From the NCBI RefSeq assembly GCF_018614055.1, contig NZ_JAGGPB010000019.1, forward strand, positions 280,900-344,899: a stretch of DNA of 64,000 bases. Reading direction: 5' to 3'. The notes beneath the pieces are model-generated. The model was not told the DNA's origin and did no database searches. It saw only the letters and a list, made by a program, of their open reading frames with translations. The first letter of the stretch is position 1. The number at the start of each line of letters is the position of its first letter. The translations under genes were made by a program, and so were the position numbers. The DNA is from Streptomyces sp. ISL-98. GTDB lineage: Bacteria > Actinomycetota > Actinomycetes > Streptomycetales > Streptomycetaceae. Below are positions 36,109 to 44,562 of this stretch, one piece after another.

Positions 36109-37280
36109 GTGTCTCGTGATTTTGTTGGCGTTACTTGATCGCGTGTGTCTCGTTGCTGCTGGCATGGAGCTCTCCGTGGAACAGGCCGCTGAGTTGCGGG
36201 AGTTGGCGAGCAGTCGTGAGGTGCCTGCGGATATAGCCACGCGGGCCCGGATCGTGCTGTGGTCGGGCGAGGGACGTCGGCGCAAGGACATTGCCGAGTT
36301 GCTCGGGGTGTCGCTGCCGACCGTGGACCGCTGGAAGGCCCGTTATGCCCAGCGTGGGCTGGCCGGGCTGGAAGGCGACCGGCCCGGCGGGGCCCGGGAA
36401 CAGGTACCGGCGCGGGTTCGGGCGCGGGTGATTGCGCTGACGCGTATGACGCCGCCGGCCTGCACCGGTCTTTCGCACTGGTCGACGCGCGAGCTGGCGA
36501 AGTATGTGAAGCGGACCGAGAACGTCACCGTGTCCTGGCACTACATCGCGCGGATCTGGCGCGAGGAGAATCTCAAGCCGCACCGCAACGGCACCTTCAA
36601 GATTTCGAAAGACCCCGCGTTCGCGGACAAGGTCGCCGATGTCGTCGGCCTCTACCTCGCCCCGCCGGGCGGCGCGGTCGTGCTCTCGATCGACGAAAAG
36701 ACGCAGATCCAGGCGCTGGACCGGACCCAGCCGGTACTGCCCGTCACCTTCGCGGCCACCGAGAAACGCACCCACGACTACGTCCGGCACGGCACCACGA
36801 ACCTGTTCGCCGCACTCAACGTCGCCACCGGCGAAGTAATCGGCGAGTGCAAGCCGAGCCGGAACGGCAAGAACTTCCTGGCCTTCCTGAAGAAGGCAGT
36901 GAAGCCGCACGCCGGAAAGGAGATCCACGTCGTCCTGGACAACCTCTCCACCCACACCACGCCAGAGGTGAAGGCGTGGCTGGCCGACCATCCACACGTC
37001 CACTTCCATTTCACCCCCGTCGGGTCGTCCTGGATCAATCAGATCGAGACCTGGTTCGGCCTGCTGACCCGCCAGTCGATCCGCCGCGGAACCTTCGCCA
37101 GCGTCAACGTCCTGATCACACAGATCCGCAACTACATCGACTCCTGGAACTCCGAGGCCAAACCATTCACTTGGACCGCAACCGCCGAAGAGATCCTGGC
37201 GAAGGTCCGCCTCGTCCAGACCAACATCAAGAAGCTCGTTGCAAACAACTCAAAGTGATACAAACAGGATCACGAGACAC
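36109..37280 (+). mobile_element. Complete IS630-family insertion sequence
   Basis: A 1172-bp element bounded by GTGTCTCGTGAT (36109-36120) and its exact complement (37269-37280), flanked on both sides by the TA duplication expected of IS630. Joining the flanks restores GAGCCTAGGCTC, a 12-bp palindrome just after the WD40 gene's stop codon. Confidence 0.92.
36164..37258 (+). CDS. IS630-family transposase
   Basis: A 364-residue DDE transposase: N-terminal HTH domain (MELSVEQAAELRELASSREV, then RRKDIAELLGVSLPTVDRWKARY), then the catalytic core with VVLSIDEKTQIQALDR (first Asp), HVVLDNLSTHTTPEV (second Asp) and SSWINQIETWFGLL (Glu). All three acidic residues are present and the frame is intact, so the element may be active. 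ATG 36164 gives the family N-terminus; the GTG at 36116 inside the left inverted repeat is in frame but unlikely. Confidence 0.93.
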   Translation: MELSVEQAAELRELASSREVPADIATRARIVLWSGEGRRRKDIAELLGVSLPTVDRWKARYAQRGLAGLEGDRPGGAREQVPARVRARVIALTRMTPPACTGLSHWSTRELAKYVKRTENVTVSWHYIARIWREENLKPHRNGTFKISKDPAFADKVADVVGLYLAPPGGAVVLSIDEKTQIQALDRTQPVLPVTFAATEKRTHDYVRHGTTNLFAALNVATGEVIGECKPSRNGKNFLAFLKKAVKPHAGKEIHVVLDNLSTHTTPEVKAWLADHPHVHFHFTPVGSSWINQIETWFGLLTRQSIRRGTFASVNVLITQIRNYIDSWNSEAKPFTWTATAEEILAKVRLVQTNIKKLVANNSK

Positions 37281-37559
37281 TAGGCTCAACCAACGGCATG
37301 TTCTCCGGTCGTCAGGCGGGGTGCCTCCGGTCCGCTCTGTAGTGCCCTTGGTTCTCTGTTCCATCTCCCTTGCGGACCGCGTTGCATGATCCCGATCACA
37401 GGTCGTCGTTGCAGCTGAGCAATCGGCTCCCGCCGCACAAGCAGCCTTGTTAGTCTTGGCCACAGCCCGATCGCTGGTGCATCCCCCGTCGCCAGCGGTC
37501 GGGCGCTTCCATGTCCTGCGGTGGACGGGACGACCAAGTGGCACGACGTGCTGGCCTTT

Positions 37560-37880
37560 GGTGAGCGTGCAGCAGCGCTGAAGAAGCGCCTAAAGCGGGG
37601 TGCCCGTCGCGGCAGTGCGGGCGACCGCCTTCCAGTCCCCGGGTTTGTCCGGGCCATTCCCGATCACCTCGCGGGCGGCATCGACTGGCGTGTGCGCCTG
37701 CTCGTGGTAGGCCCAGGTCCCCCGGCGCGGTTTGATGGCCATCACCGAACGGCAGCCCCGTATCGCCCAGTTCGCCGCAGAACGCATCGTGGTCGCCGTA
37801 GGCGCAGTCGGCGGCCACCGCCCGGAAAGCCACCCCGGCTTCTTGTGCGTCGCGGGCCCGGCTGGCGGCGATTTGCGCGC
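37560..37880 (-). pseudogene. IS701-like transposase remnant
   Basis: In the minus-strand frame, ARDAQEAGVAFRAVAADCAYGD and then DAFCGELGDTGLPF match the second-Asp region of IS701/IS4-like DDE transposases. At about 37745 the match jumps one frame to VMAIKPRRGTWAYHEQAHTP and DWKAVART, then shifts again near 37600 (RDGH in another frame). Neither the first Asp nor the C-terminal region is seen. It is a decayed internal fragment. Confidence 0.65.
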
Positions 37881-38018
37881 CTGCCGCTTATCGGCCGACC
37901 GGCCGCGCGGGACGCCCTGAGGCGCTGTGGGATCTCACCGACATCGCCGACGCCATACGCGCCCAAGGCGCCGCATAGCCATTGAACGGAAACCATGGAC
38001 TCGAATAACAGCCGCGAA

Positions 38019-39137
38019 TCATGAAGTCTCATCGGCCCGCTCGGTGGATTGAACTGACTGTTGGGTTCGGCGGCGCCGCAAGGGTCTGCGGAGGCCGCCA
38101 TTAATCGCGGATGGCTGGAGAACCTGGCCTGCAATCGCCGCTTCATCAAGCGCTGCTTCCACAACCTGGGTCATAACCACATCCTTTTTCGGCTTCTCAA
38201 TCGTCTCGGTCATCCGTTCAGCCTCAAGCAAATAAGTTGATATCAGCGGTTGCCCAAAGTAGTAATTCATTTGAGCCAACGCCTCGTTGTGCGCGCTAAT
38301 GAAGGTGGCGCCCAGATAGGCAGAGAATGCACTTCCGAGCGCGGTAAGGGATCCGAGTGTCACCTGTGCAGTAATGTCGTGCTGAAAGACGGTGACCGTT
38401 GCTCCAGTTACCAATAGGCCGAATCCGATACCCATGGCCATCTGGCTGCTACGAAACGATCGAGCGGCATGCTTCTTCGTGATGGCATGATAGGTATCGA
38501 TCAACCCTTGGTAAAATTCACGCTGATCCTTTGCTCGCCTTTTTTGTTCCGCTGTCTGTCCCCTAGTTTCATCTTCTGGCGCTTTTCTCGCGATTTCCTC
38601 AAACTTTTGCGTCAGCTCCTCAAGCTTTCGCACCTGAGTTGAGGCTACCTTCGACCTAAAGTGGATCACAGCGAAGCCAAGAATGATGGCGAGAAGGATC
38701 GTGACGCCACCAACTACAGATGCGGCGATCCACCGCTGATACGTGGCCAAGGTGATAGAGATCCCGAGTCCTATCACCGTGACAGTGATCAAGAGCAGTA
38801 TGGCGAACCTAAGCATCGCGATATGCTTCTGCACCTCGGGATCGTGCCGAGCTTGCAAGTCGCGAAGATAGTATGATCGCTCTGCGTCGATGAGCGGGTG
38901 GTAGATTGCTGAAACATCTTCGGAGAGGAAGTCAGTAGTTGAGGCCCCCCGATCCTCCGAAGCTAGGTTGTACGGGAAGTCCGAGTCCAGTTCCTCGTCT
39001 TCCAGCTCTTGTTCCTGGTCGGGTTGCGCCTGAGGAACTGGCCCCTCCCCGTTGTCAGCCACTGCTTCAGGCATGTGGCCGCTCTCCGGAGGGGCGGCCC
39101 GATCGGGCGAAGAGTCTCCGTTTCCCTTGGTGCCCAT
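38019..39137 (-). CDS. Four-helix membrane protein resembling TRADD-N-associated membrane proteins
   Basis: A 372-residue protein. An acidic N-terminal tail (about 1-75) is followed by helix pairs at about 108-160 (IAMLRFAILLLITVTVIGLG, then SVVGGVTILLAIILGFAVIHF), a charged coiled-coil-like stretch (165-215), SFRSSQMAMGIGFGLLVTGA and a final hydrophobic region GSLTALGSAFSAYLGATFIS, then a helical tail and basic C-terminus. It recalls the membrane domain linked with TRADD-N in bacterial conflict proteins; the assignment is tentative. Codons are AT-richer than in neighbours, a sign of transfer. It stands alone between the transposase relic and the AICE. Confidence 0.55.
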   Translation of the reverse strand: MGTKGNGDSSPDRAAPPESGHMPEAVADNGEGPVPQAQPDQEQELEDEELDSDFPYNLASEDRGASTTDFLSEDVSAIYHPLIDAERSYYLRDLQARHDPEVQKHIAMLRFAILLLITVTVIGLGISITLATYQRWIAASVVGGVTILLAIILGFAVIHFRSKVASTQVRKLEELTQKFEEIARKAPEDETRGQTAEQKRRAKDQREFYQGLIDTYHAITKKHAARSFRSSQMAMGIGFGLLVTGATVTVFQHDITAQVTLGSLTALGSAFSAYLGATFISAHNEALAQMNYYFGQPLISTYLLEAERMTETIEKPKKDVVMTQVVEAALDEAAIAGQVLQPSAINGGLRRPLRRRRTQQSVQSTERADETS

Positions 39138-39617
39138 GGATGTACCTCCCGCCTAGTGGCCCTATCGCCAGTTTCCGTCGAGCTGCCAGCCCGCGCAAAA
39201 GATGGAGCGAGCCCCACGCCCAAGTCTTTGCCGGTAACGTCGCACTATGGCTGTGATCCTTGCTCCAGATACCACGGATGCCCGCAGACTGACTCCTGGC
39301 CAAGCTCTACGGCGATTTCGGCATAACTCATGAGCAACACTCAGCATGTGACGTCTCAAAAGGCCGGATCGGCCCACGACCGGTTCACCGGACCCGCCGC
39401 GGCCGTGGTCGGCGAACCCCATCAGCGGATGGTGCCCGAAGGTCTTCTTCCACGTCGCGGCGGTGTCCTGCTTCTCGGAGCGCGCCAGGAGCCATGCTTC
39501 GTGGCGATGGCCATGCATATCGCAGATCAGGCCCGGCCCGCTTGTTAGCGAACCGGGCCTGATCGCTGCTCGGGTAACCCGATCAGAACCTCCCGGGATT
39601 CTGACTGAGGGAGCAGG
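39138..39617. other. AICE left junction region
   Basis: A 480-bp region with no supportable gene between the membrane protein's start and the int stop. The only feature I see is the hairpin at 39525-39564. No tRNA fragment is visible. Confidence 0.4.
39525..39564. terminator. Hairpin after int
   Basis: GATCAGGCCCGG (39525-39536) pairs with 39553-39564 over a 16-base loop, about 55 bp beyond the int stop. Ten stem bases per arm are shared with the hairpin after tRNA-Pro. Confidence 0.8.
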
Positions 39618-41126
39618 CTACCGACGAGCTCTGAGCAGGGCATCGAGCGCAGCAATCGGCGAGCACGGAGACAACGCGGCGCGTGCGGCCAGCGCTGCCT
39701 CCCATTGATCGGTTAGTCCGTCCATGAGGCGTCTCCGCATGGTTGGCGTGACGTGGGTGTACCGAGCCTGGACAGAGCCGTCCTCGTGACCGAGGCGCTC
39801 GTCCATGAGCTTCGGTCTGGTACCGAGTTCCTCCATGACCGTCTTATGCGAGTGTCGGAGCCCGTGCGGGGTGAGGCCCTTCGCGATCGGCAGCCAGCAC
39901 GCCTCAGCGCGGCCGGAGGCATTTCGGCCGCGTGCGGGCGCCCCCGGCCACGGATGAGCCAGCACAGGCACCGGGTGTGCCTCCTGCGGAGCCTTCTTCG
40001 GGTACCAGCCCGTCGCCGCCGGCTGGAACAGCCAGGTCGCGAATCCGGTCCGGCGCCAGTGCGGCGCGGACTGTCCCGACGAGCCGCTGCGGACGTAGCC
40101 GAGTTCAGCGACGGCGGTCTCCACCTTGAACCGCGTCAACTCCGGCACGGTGTCCGGCCGGTTCAGCACATTCGACACTGTTCCGGTGGAGACTCCTGCG
40201 CGCCGCGCGACGTCGACGAGCTTCGGCCCCGGCTGACGGGCCGCGGCATTGGACTCCTTGAGTCCACGAAACACGTAGGTGAGTCCGTGGCACTCGCAGG
40301 GCTTCGGCTTGGTCCGTGCGATGTGGCTCGCGATCAGTCCGGACAACCAGTCGGGGGTGTCGACGCTGCGATACGAGTCGTCCTTGGGCGGGCAGCGGTG
40401 CAACTCCCCCGAGTCCAGTTCGTAGAGCTGCCACTCCACGCGCACCTCGGAGGGACGTACGAACTCGGTCTCCAGGCCGACGACTTCGCCCCATCGCATG
40501 CCGGTGTAGCCCTTCAGGATCACGGCTACGAACTCGTCGTCACGACCAGACAGCAGCGAGGCCCGTTCGGCGATGAGCAGCATGCCGAGCGCATCGGTCA
40601 CCACCTTCTCGGGACCGCGGTTGCGTGAGCGTCCGGCGCGCTTGCCTCGGCCTCGGCGCTTGGTCGCCGGGTTGGAATCCCGGAGCCCTTCGTCCACTGC
40701 GTCGGCAAGGATGAGATGCAGCGTGCCCCGCCAGGTCTTCACGCTGGACGCCGCGTAGAGCGCTCTTTCCTTCTTCTCCCAGGCGCCGATGTCCGTGGGC
40801 TGGATGTCGGCGATGGCCTTGTCCTCGAACTCGGGGAGAAGGTGCTCTTCGATGTGCCGCTTGTAGTTCTGCATGGTGGAAGCGGCGAGGTCCTGCGCCT
40901 CGTACCAGCGATTCACGTACTCGCCGAAGGTTTCCTTCCCTGCATTCGGGTCACGCCAGGCTCCGTCCCTGACCTTGGCCTCGTGGTCGTTCGCAGCTTT
41001 CGCGGCCTCGCGCTTGGTGGTGAAGCGCACCGTCGCGCCGTTGGCGTCCACGACGGTGCGGAGCACGCCGGGCGCGATCCAGTACCGGCCTCGGTAGTAG
41101 TTGGCACGCTTCTCTCCGTATCCCAA
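39618..41126 (-). CDS. int: Tyrosine integrase with an internal LacI-type HTH domain
   Basis: A 502-residue integrase. The TTG start at 41126 has GGAGAAGGA upstream and gives LGYGEKRANYYRGRYW; the frame is open to 41201 but that overlaps xis. Arm-binding domain about 1-75, core-binding domain about 76-190 (FGEYVNRWYEAQDLAASTMQNYKRHI), catalytic domain with Arg in TGMRWGEVVGLE (about 210), Lys in CPPKDDSYRSVD, HGLRHSH (about 419) and Tyr in VQARYTH (about 455). Between the Lys hairpin and the HxxR box lies KLVDVARRAGVSTGTVSNVLN...AVAELGY (about 295-345), a textbook LacI-family HTH with hinge. Catalytic residues appear intact. It would integrate and, with Xis, excise the AICE. Confidence 0.9.
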   Translation of the reverse strand: MGYGEKRANYYRGRYWIAPGVLRTVVDANGATVRFTTKREAAKAANDHEAKVRDGAWRDPNAGKETFGEYVNRWYEAQDLAASTMQNYKRHIEEHLLPEFEDKAIADIQPTDIGAWEKKERALYAASSVKTWRGTLHLILADAVDEGLRDSNPATKRRGRGKRAGRSRNRGPEKVVTDALGMLLIAERASLLSGRDDEFVAVILKGYTGMRWGEVVGLETEFVRPSEVRVEWQLYELDSGELHRCPPKDDSYRSVDTPDWLSGLIASHIARTKPKPCECHGLTYVFRGLKESNAAARQPGPKLVDVARRAGVSTGTVSNVLNRPDTVPELTRFKVETAVAELGYVRSGSSGQSAPHWRRTGFATWLFQPAATGWYPKKAPQEAHPVPVLAHPWPGAPARGRNASGRAEACWLPIAKGLTPHGLRHSHKTVMEELGTRPKLMDERLGHEDGSVQARYTHVTPTMRRRLMDGLTDQWEAALAARAALSPCSPIAALDALLRARR

Positions 41127-41148
41127 TGTCCTTCTCCCTTCTGGCGAT

Positions 41149-41499
41149 TCACGCGGCAAGCGCGGGCTCCGCGCGGATGGCTCGTCGCGGGCGCTTGGCA
41201 CTGAGGCGAGCGGCCACGGGAACGGACTGCTTCGTGCGACGGGAACGCGGGAGCGAACGCCCCTCGGCTGTGGGCTCCTGGCTCCGGAGGGGGCGCTCCT
41301 CGAAGACGCGGACGATCTCCGCGAAGTGCTCCGACGTGAAGCGGTACGCCCCGCCGGGCCGCGTGAACGGGATGCGCCGCTGCCGTGCCTGCTCCTTCAC
41401 CCACCACTCGGAGCAGCCGAGGGCTTCGGCGATCTCTGACGGTCGGAAGAGGTGGGGCAGGGTGACTGCAGTGACACTGTGACGGCTGTGACTCGTCAT
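41149..41499 (-). CDS. xis: Excisionase-like HTH protein
   Basis: A 116-residue basic protein with a MerR/excisionase-type winged HTH: LFRPSEIAEALGCSEWWVKEQARQRRIPFTRPGGAYRFTSEHFAEI (about 16-62), followed by a basic tail rich in Arg. Ends 22 bp before int and overlaps the ATPase gene by 4 bp, the usual xis-int arrangement of AICEs. It would direct Int toward excision. Confidence 0.85.
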   Translation of the reverse strand: MTSHSRHSVTAVTLPHLFRPSEIAEALGCSEWWVKEQARQRRIPFTRPGGAYRFTSEHFAEIVRVFEERPLRSQEPTAEGRSLPRSRRTKQSVPVAARLSAKRPRRAIRAEPALAA

Positions 41500-42518
41500 G
41501 CCTGTCCCCCGTTCTCGCCTGGGACGACATAGCCCCCGGCCTTCCTGATGAGCTGGACATCGTTCGCCATGCGCGAGCAGGTCTGACGGACGAGGGTCGG
41601 ATCCAGGTTCGTTCCCTCGGCGATCGCCTTCGGCTTGGCCCCGGGATGCGCACGGACGTAGCGCAGGATCGTGGCCCGGGTGTCGCCGATGGTGTGGTCA
41701 GCCGCAGGACCTTCGAGGAGCTGCCAGGCGCCGGCCTCCGCATAGAAACGGAGCGCGTATTCGGCCTCGTCCACGTCGCGGCCGGTGACGTGCAGGACGC
41801 CGTCGGCCTGGCCGCGGGCGCGCTTGAGTACGAGCGTCGCGTCTGCTGCTCCGGCGAGGCCGTTGGTGCCGGAGACCTCCGTAAGGAAGTCGTCCGATGC
41901 GGCCTTGCGGACGTGGTGCACCAGCACCACGGCAATGCCGTAGTGGTCCGCGATCCGCTTGGCGTGGCCGACGGCCGCGTAGTCCGCGTCATACGCGGAG
42001 GATCCAGGGGCGGACACTCCACGCATCTTGGCAAAGACGTCGATCACGACCATCCGTGCGTCCGGATTGCGCTCCACCCACTGAGAGATGGCCTCGCCCC
42101 CGCCCTGCGGAAGCGGGGGGCAGGAGGTCGCCAGCGTCAGGTTCGAGGGCGCCCGATCCGAGCCGAGCATCTTGCCCATGCGCGACTGCAGCCGACGGGC
42201 AGTGTCCTCCAGTGCGAGGTAGAGCACCGGACCGCCCTCCACGGGCACGCTGTCCATGGCCATACCTCCGGCCGCGACCGAGAGCGCTAGGCCGAGAGAG
42301 AGCCAGGACTTGCCGACTTTCGGCGGGCCGGCGAGGAGGTTGACCCCCTCGGAGATAAGGCCGGGCACGGCCCAACGGGGCGCCGGGAACTCGGTCGCCA
42401 TAAGCTCATCAGCGGTCCAGGCGGTGCGCATGCGCTGCTGTGCAGGCTGTAGAGGCTGTGGCTCCGAGCCAGCGTGTGCGGAGTACAGATGGGGCGGGTT
42501 GTACGGGGGCTCGTTCAC
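41496..42518 (-). CDS. RepA-like AAA/RecA-fold ATPase
   Basis: A 340-residue hexameric-helicase-like ATPase (RepA/KaiC type): Walker A GPPKVGKSW (about 64-72), Walker B MVVIDVFAKMRG, and the sensor VVLVHHVRKAASDDFLTEVSGTNGLAGAADATLVL. A C-terminal winged helix (about 270-330, KPKAIAEGTNLDPTLVRQTCSRMAND) follows. With the overlapping prim-pol gene it likely forms the replication module of the AICE (helicase plus primase). Confidence 0.85.
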   Translation of the reverse strand: MNEPPYNPPHLYSAHAGSEPQPLQPAQQRMRTAWTADELMATEFPAPRWAVPGLISEGVNLLAGPPKVGKSWLSLGLALSVAAGGMAMDSVPVEGGPVLYLALEDTARRLQSRMGKMLGSDRAPSNLTLATSCPPLPQGGGEAISQWVERNPDARMVVIDVFAKMRGVSAPGSSAYDADYAAVGHAKRIADHYGIAVVLVHHVRKAASDDFLTEVSGTNGLAGAADATLVLKRARGQADGVLHVTGRDVDEAEYALRFYAEAGAWQLLEGPAADHTIGDTRATILRYVRAHPGAKPKAIAEGTNLDPTLVRQTCSRMANDVQLIRKAGGYVVPGENGGQA

Positions 42519-43408
42519 GCGGCCCTCCGTGCAACGGTCCGCGGCTTCTTCGCTCCGGCGCGCTGGCCGGAGGCGACCGTCAGCCGGGCTTCCGTCTCGG
42601 CGAGGCCGTTCTGGACAGCAGCAGCGGCGAGCCAGTCGGCCACGTCGCCCGCCTCCAGCTCGCCGCCGGCGACGAGCTGTCCGAGGGCTACGGCCGCCTG
42701 GTAGAGGGCGTTATTGCGGTTGCCCGTACGAGCACGGGTGACCCGCTCCAGCTCGCCCGCGACGGCCGCGCGCAGGTACGCACTGTGCCGGTCCGTGGCG
42801 ATCAGCGGCATTGCGACGGGCACCTGCGGAGGCAGAGGCGCCGGAGCAAGGAGCGTGGCGAGCCAGTCCGGCAGCGGAGCCGGGGACACGTCGTGCACGA
42901 CCACGTACGGCTTGCCGTCCACGACGCTGCCCGCACCAGCTACGCAGCCGCCGACGGCGCGGGTGTCGACCTTCCAGCCGAGATTTCCCGCCGTGTTACG
43001 CAGCTCCCTGCCTGCGGGGGCAGTGAAGTAGAGGTGAGTACCGCCGCTGGCGGTACGGACCGTATAGGTCCCGCCGGGGTACCGCTGGCCGTGCCCCTCA
43101 GCAAGCTTGGCCAGCATGTCTGCGCCGTTGGTCACCACCGAGGGAATCCCGGCGGGCGGGAGGTCCTCGGCGTGCTTCGGCATGTCCAGGTCGACAACCA
43201 CGAGAGCGGAGGGACCGGCGGCAATGCCGAGGTTGTAGTTTCCGGTCGCCCAGCACCGGGCGATGCGCTCGGCGTCGGTCGTCGCGCGCTGCTCCCACGA
43301 ACGGATGGCCGGGCGCTTGCCGCCGGGGACCAGGGGAAAGACGTGCCAGCCGCGCTCAGCTGCTTCATGAGCAGCCCGGGGCAGCGGGCAGGGAGTGCTT
43401 TGGTGCAT
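42515..43408 (-). CDS. Bifunctional DNA primase/polymerase (prim-pol)
   Basis: A 297-residue archaeo-eukaryotic primase-type protein: AAERGWHVFPLVPGGKRPAI, the acidic VVVDLDMP (metal-binding D-x-D), TASGGTHLYF and GWKVDTRAVGGCVAGAGSVV. A C-terminal segment (about 205-285) has GNRNNALYQAAVALGQLVAGGEL, typical of PrimPol proteins in AICEs. Starts at ATG 43408 with AGGAGG upstream. Overlaps the ATPase gene by 4 bp. Confidence 0.9.
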   Translation of the reverse strand: MHQSTPCPLPRAAHEAAERGWHVFPLVPGGKRPAIRSWEQRATTDAERIARCWATGNYNLGIAAGPSALVVVDLDMPKHAEDLPPAGIPSVVTNGADMLAKLAEGHGQRYPGGTYTVRTASGGTHLYFTAPAGRELRNTAGNLGWKVDTRAVGGCVAGAGSVVDGKPYVVVHDVSPAPLPDWLATLLAPAPLPPQVPVAMPLIATDRHSAYLRAAVAGELERVTRARTGNRNNALYQAAVALGQLVAGGELEAGDVADWLAAAAVQNGLAETEARLTVASGQRAGAKKPRTVARRAA

Positions 43409-43431
43409 CCTGATAGCACCTCCTGTTTCAT

Positions 43432-43490
43432 TGGATGGGATGGGAGAGCCGGGGCAGTGGGCTGCGTTGACCCGTCGACCACTGCCCCGG
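43432..43490 (-). repeat. Leader repeat copy A with terminator hairpin, upstream of prim-pol
   Basis: TGGATGGGATGGGAGAGCC and the next about 32 bp recur at 49055-49105. Within it CCGGGGCAGTGG (43449-43460) pairs perfectly with 43479-43490. On the minus strand the hairpin lies 24 bp beyond the 43511 gene's end and 40 bp before prim-pol, so it can act as terminator or attenuator. Confidence 0.7.
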
Positions 43491-43510
43491 GTACGTTCAG
43501 GAGAGCTGAG

Positions 43511-43885
43511 TCAGCTCCAAGCGCGGTACTCCTGGCGGACGTACTCGCGGTGGTCCGAGCCAGTGACCAGCTCCGCCCCCTTGAGGCTGAGGCCCGTGTG
43601 CGCCACGTCGTACTCGATCAGCTGCAGCGCGGCCTGGTCGGCGGTCTCCATCGCCTCTGCGGCAACTTCCGGGGCGTAGGTGGCTGCTTCCTTGAGCGCG
43701 ATGCGGTCCAGGACTGCGGCCTTGCGGAGCCAGAACTCCCGGTCCTGTTCCTGACCGAACCGGCGGCCGGAGGCGTGCTCGCCAAGCCAGCCGATTTCCT
43801 CGCTGACACTCGGGGCGCCCGCGTAGGCGAGATCGAGATCCGGGAGGTTGGGGGCGGTTCCGGGGCTGCTCGCTTCATTCGTCAC
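43511..43885 (-). CDS. AICE-associated hypothetical protein (124 aa)
   Basis: An acidic, mostly helical protein: LAYAGAPSVSEEIGWLGEHASGRRF, then a long Ala/Glu-rich helix KEAATYAPEVAAEAMETADQAALQLIEYDVAHTG. No family that I recognise. Start ATG overlaps the stop of the 219-aa gene, so the two are coupled. The position before the replication module suggests a role in element maintenance. Confidence 0.75.
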   Translation of the reverse strand: MTNEASSPGTAPNLPDLDLAYAGAPSVSEEIGWLGEHASGRRFGQEQDREFWLRKAAVLDRIALKEAATYAPEVAAEAMETADQAALQLIEYDVAHTGLSLKGAELVTGSDHREYVRQEYRAWS

Positions 43886-44544
43886 TAATGCTCCTCGGGA
43901 GTGCGGGTGGTCCTGGTGGCCAGAAGCAGAAAGTGCAGGGCGCTTTCGGCGCTCTCGCCGTAGGCATAGGCACTGTCCGCCAGTCCGGCGGCAAATTGCG
44001 GAGAGCTGTCAACCTCGGCAACCTCATCGCCCACCAAGTCGTCAAGCCAGTCAAGGCCGTTGACCGCAGCGTGGGCGCGTTCTCGTTTGAGAACCTCGTC
44101 TCGCAAGCCGGCGAGCCGTTGGCTACCGGCCCACTCGCCGAGGGCTTCCCGAAGGTCGGGCAGTGGCTCTCCGGGCACTGTGTAGCGGCCGTGGCTATGG
44201 CTGAGTCCGACGTATCGCGGACACTCACCCTTGAGTACGGACTCCAATACCGCGGCCGTGCCATGCGCGTAGGCCAGGGCGGTGTTCTCGTACAGCCTCT
44301 TGGTGCGGCTCTCCAAGTCCCTGTACAGCTCTCCGAGCTGCCACAGCGCGTCGTCGTGGGGGCGGAAGAAGTCCGGCCCGGGCGCGCTCAGCACGCCGTC
44401 GACAGGGAGTAGGCGAGTCGGGTCGGTGTTCCAACGGGCGATCCGTGCCGCTTGGTCGGCGATCCGGTACTCGCGAGCCGCAGCGCCGAGGGCGTACACG
44501 CTCTCGGTCAAACTGTGGAACCAAACGGGAGTGGGGGCGGGCAT
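43885..44544 (-). CDS. AICE-associated hypothetical protein (219 aa)
   Basis: A soluble helical protein beginning MPAPTPVWFHSLTESVYALGAAA, with YRDLESRTKRLYENTALAYAHGTAAVLESVLKG and LDWLDDLVGDEVAEV. No recognised domain and no membrane segment. Coupled to the 124-aa gene. Conserved gene pairs of this sort occur between tra and rep modules of AICEs; function unknown. Confidence 0.7.
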   Translation of the reverse strand: MPAPTPVWFHSLTESVYALGAAAREYRIADQAARIARWNTDPTRLLPVDGVLSAPGPDFFRPHDDALWQLGELYRDLESRTKRLYENTALAYAHGTAAVLESVLKGECPRYVGLSHSHGRYTVPGEPLPDLREALGEWAGSQRLAGLRDEVLKRERAHAAVNGLDWLDDLVGDEVAEVDSSPQFAAGLADSAYAYGESAESALHFLLLATRTTRTPEEH

Positions 44545-44562
44545 GTGGGCTCCTCTGCTGGG

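Noticed and set aside
41455..41500. GTCAC words in the start of xis and at 62955-62990 as shared iterons
   Set aside because: In xis they encode the N-terminus and the spacing does not match; similarity is in the simple word only.
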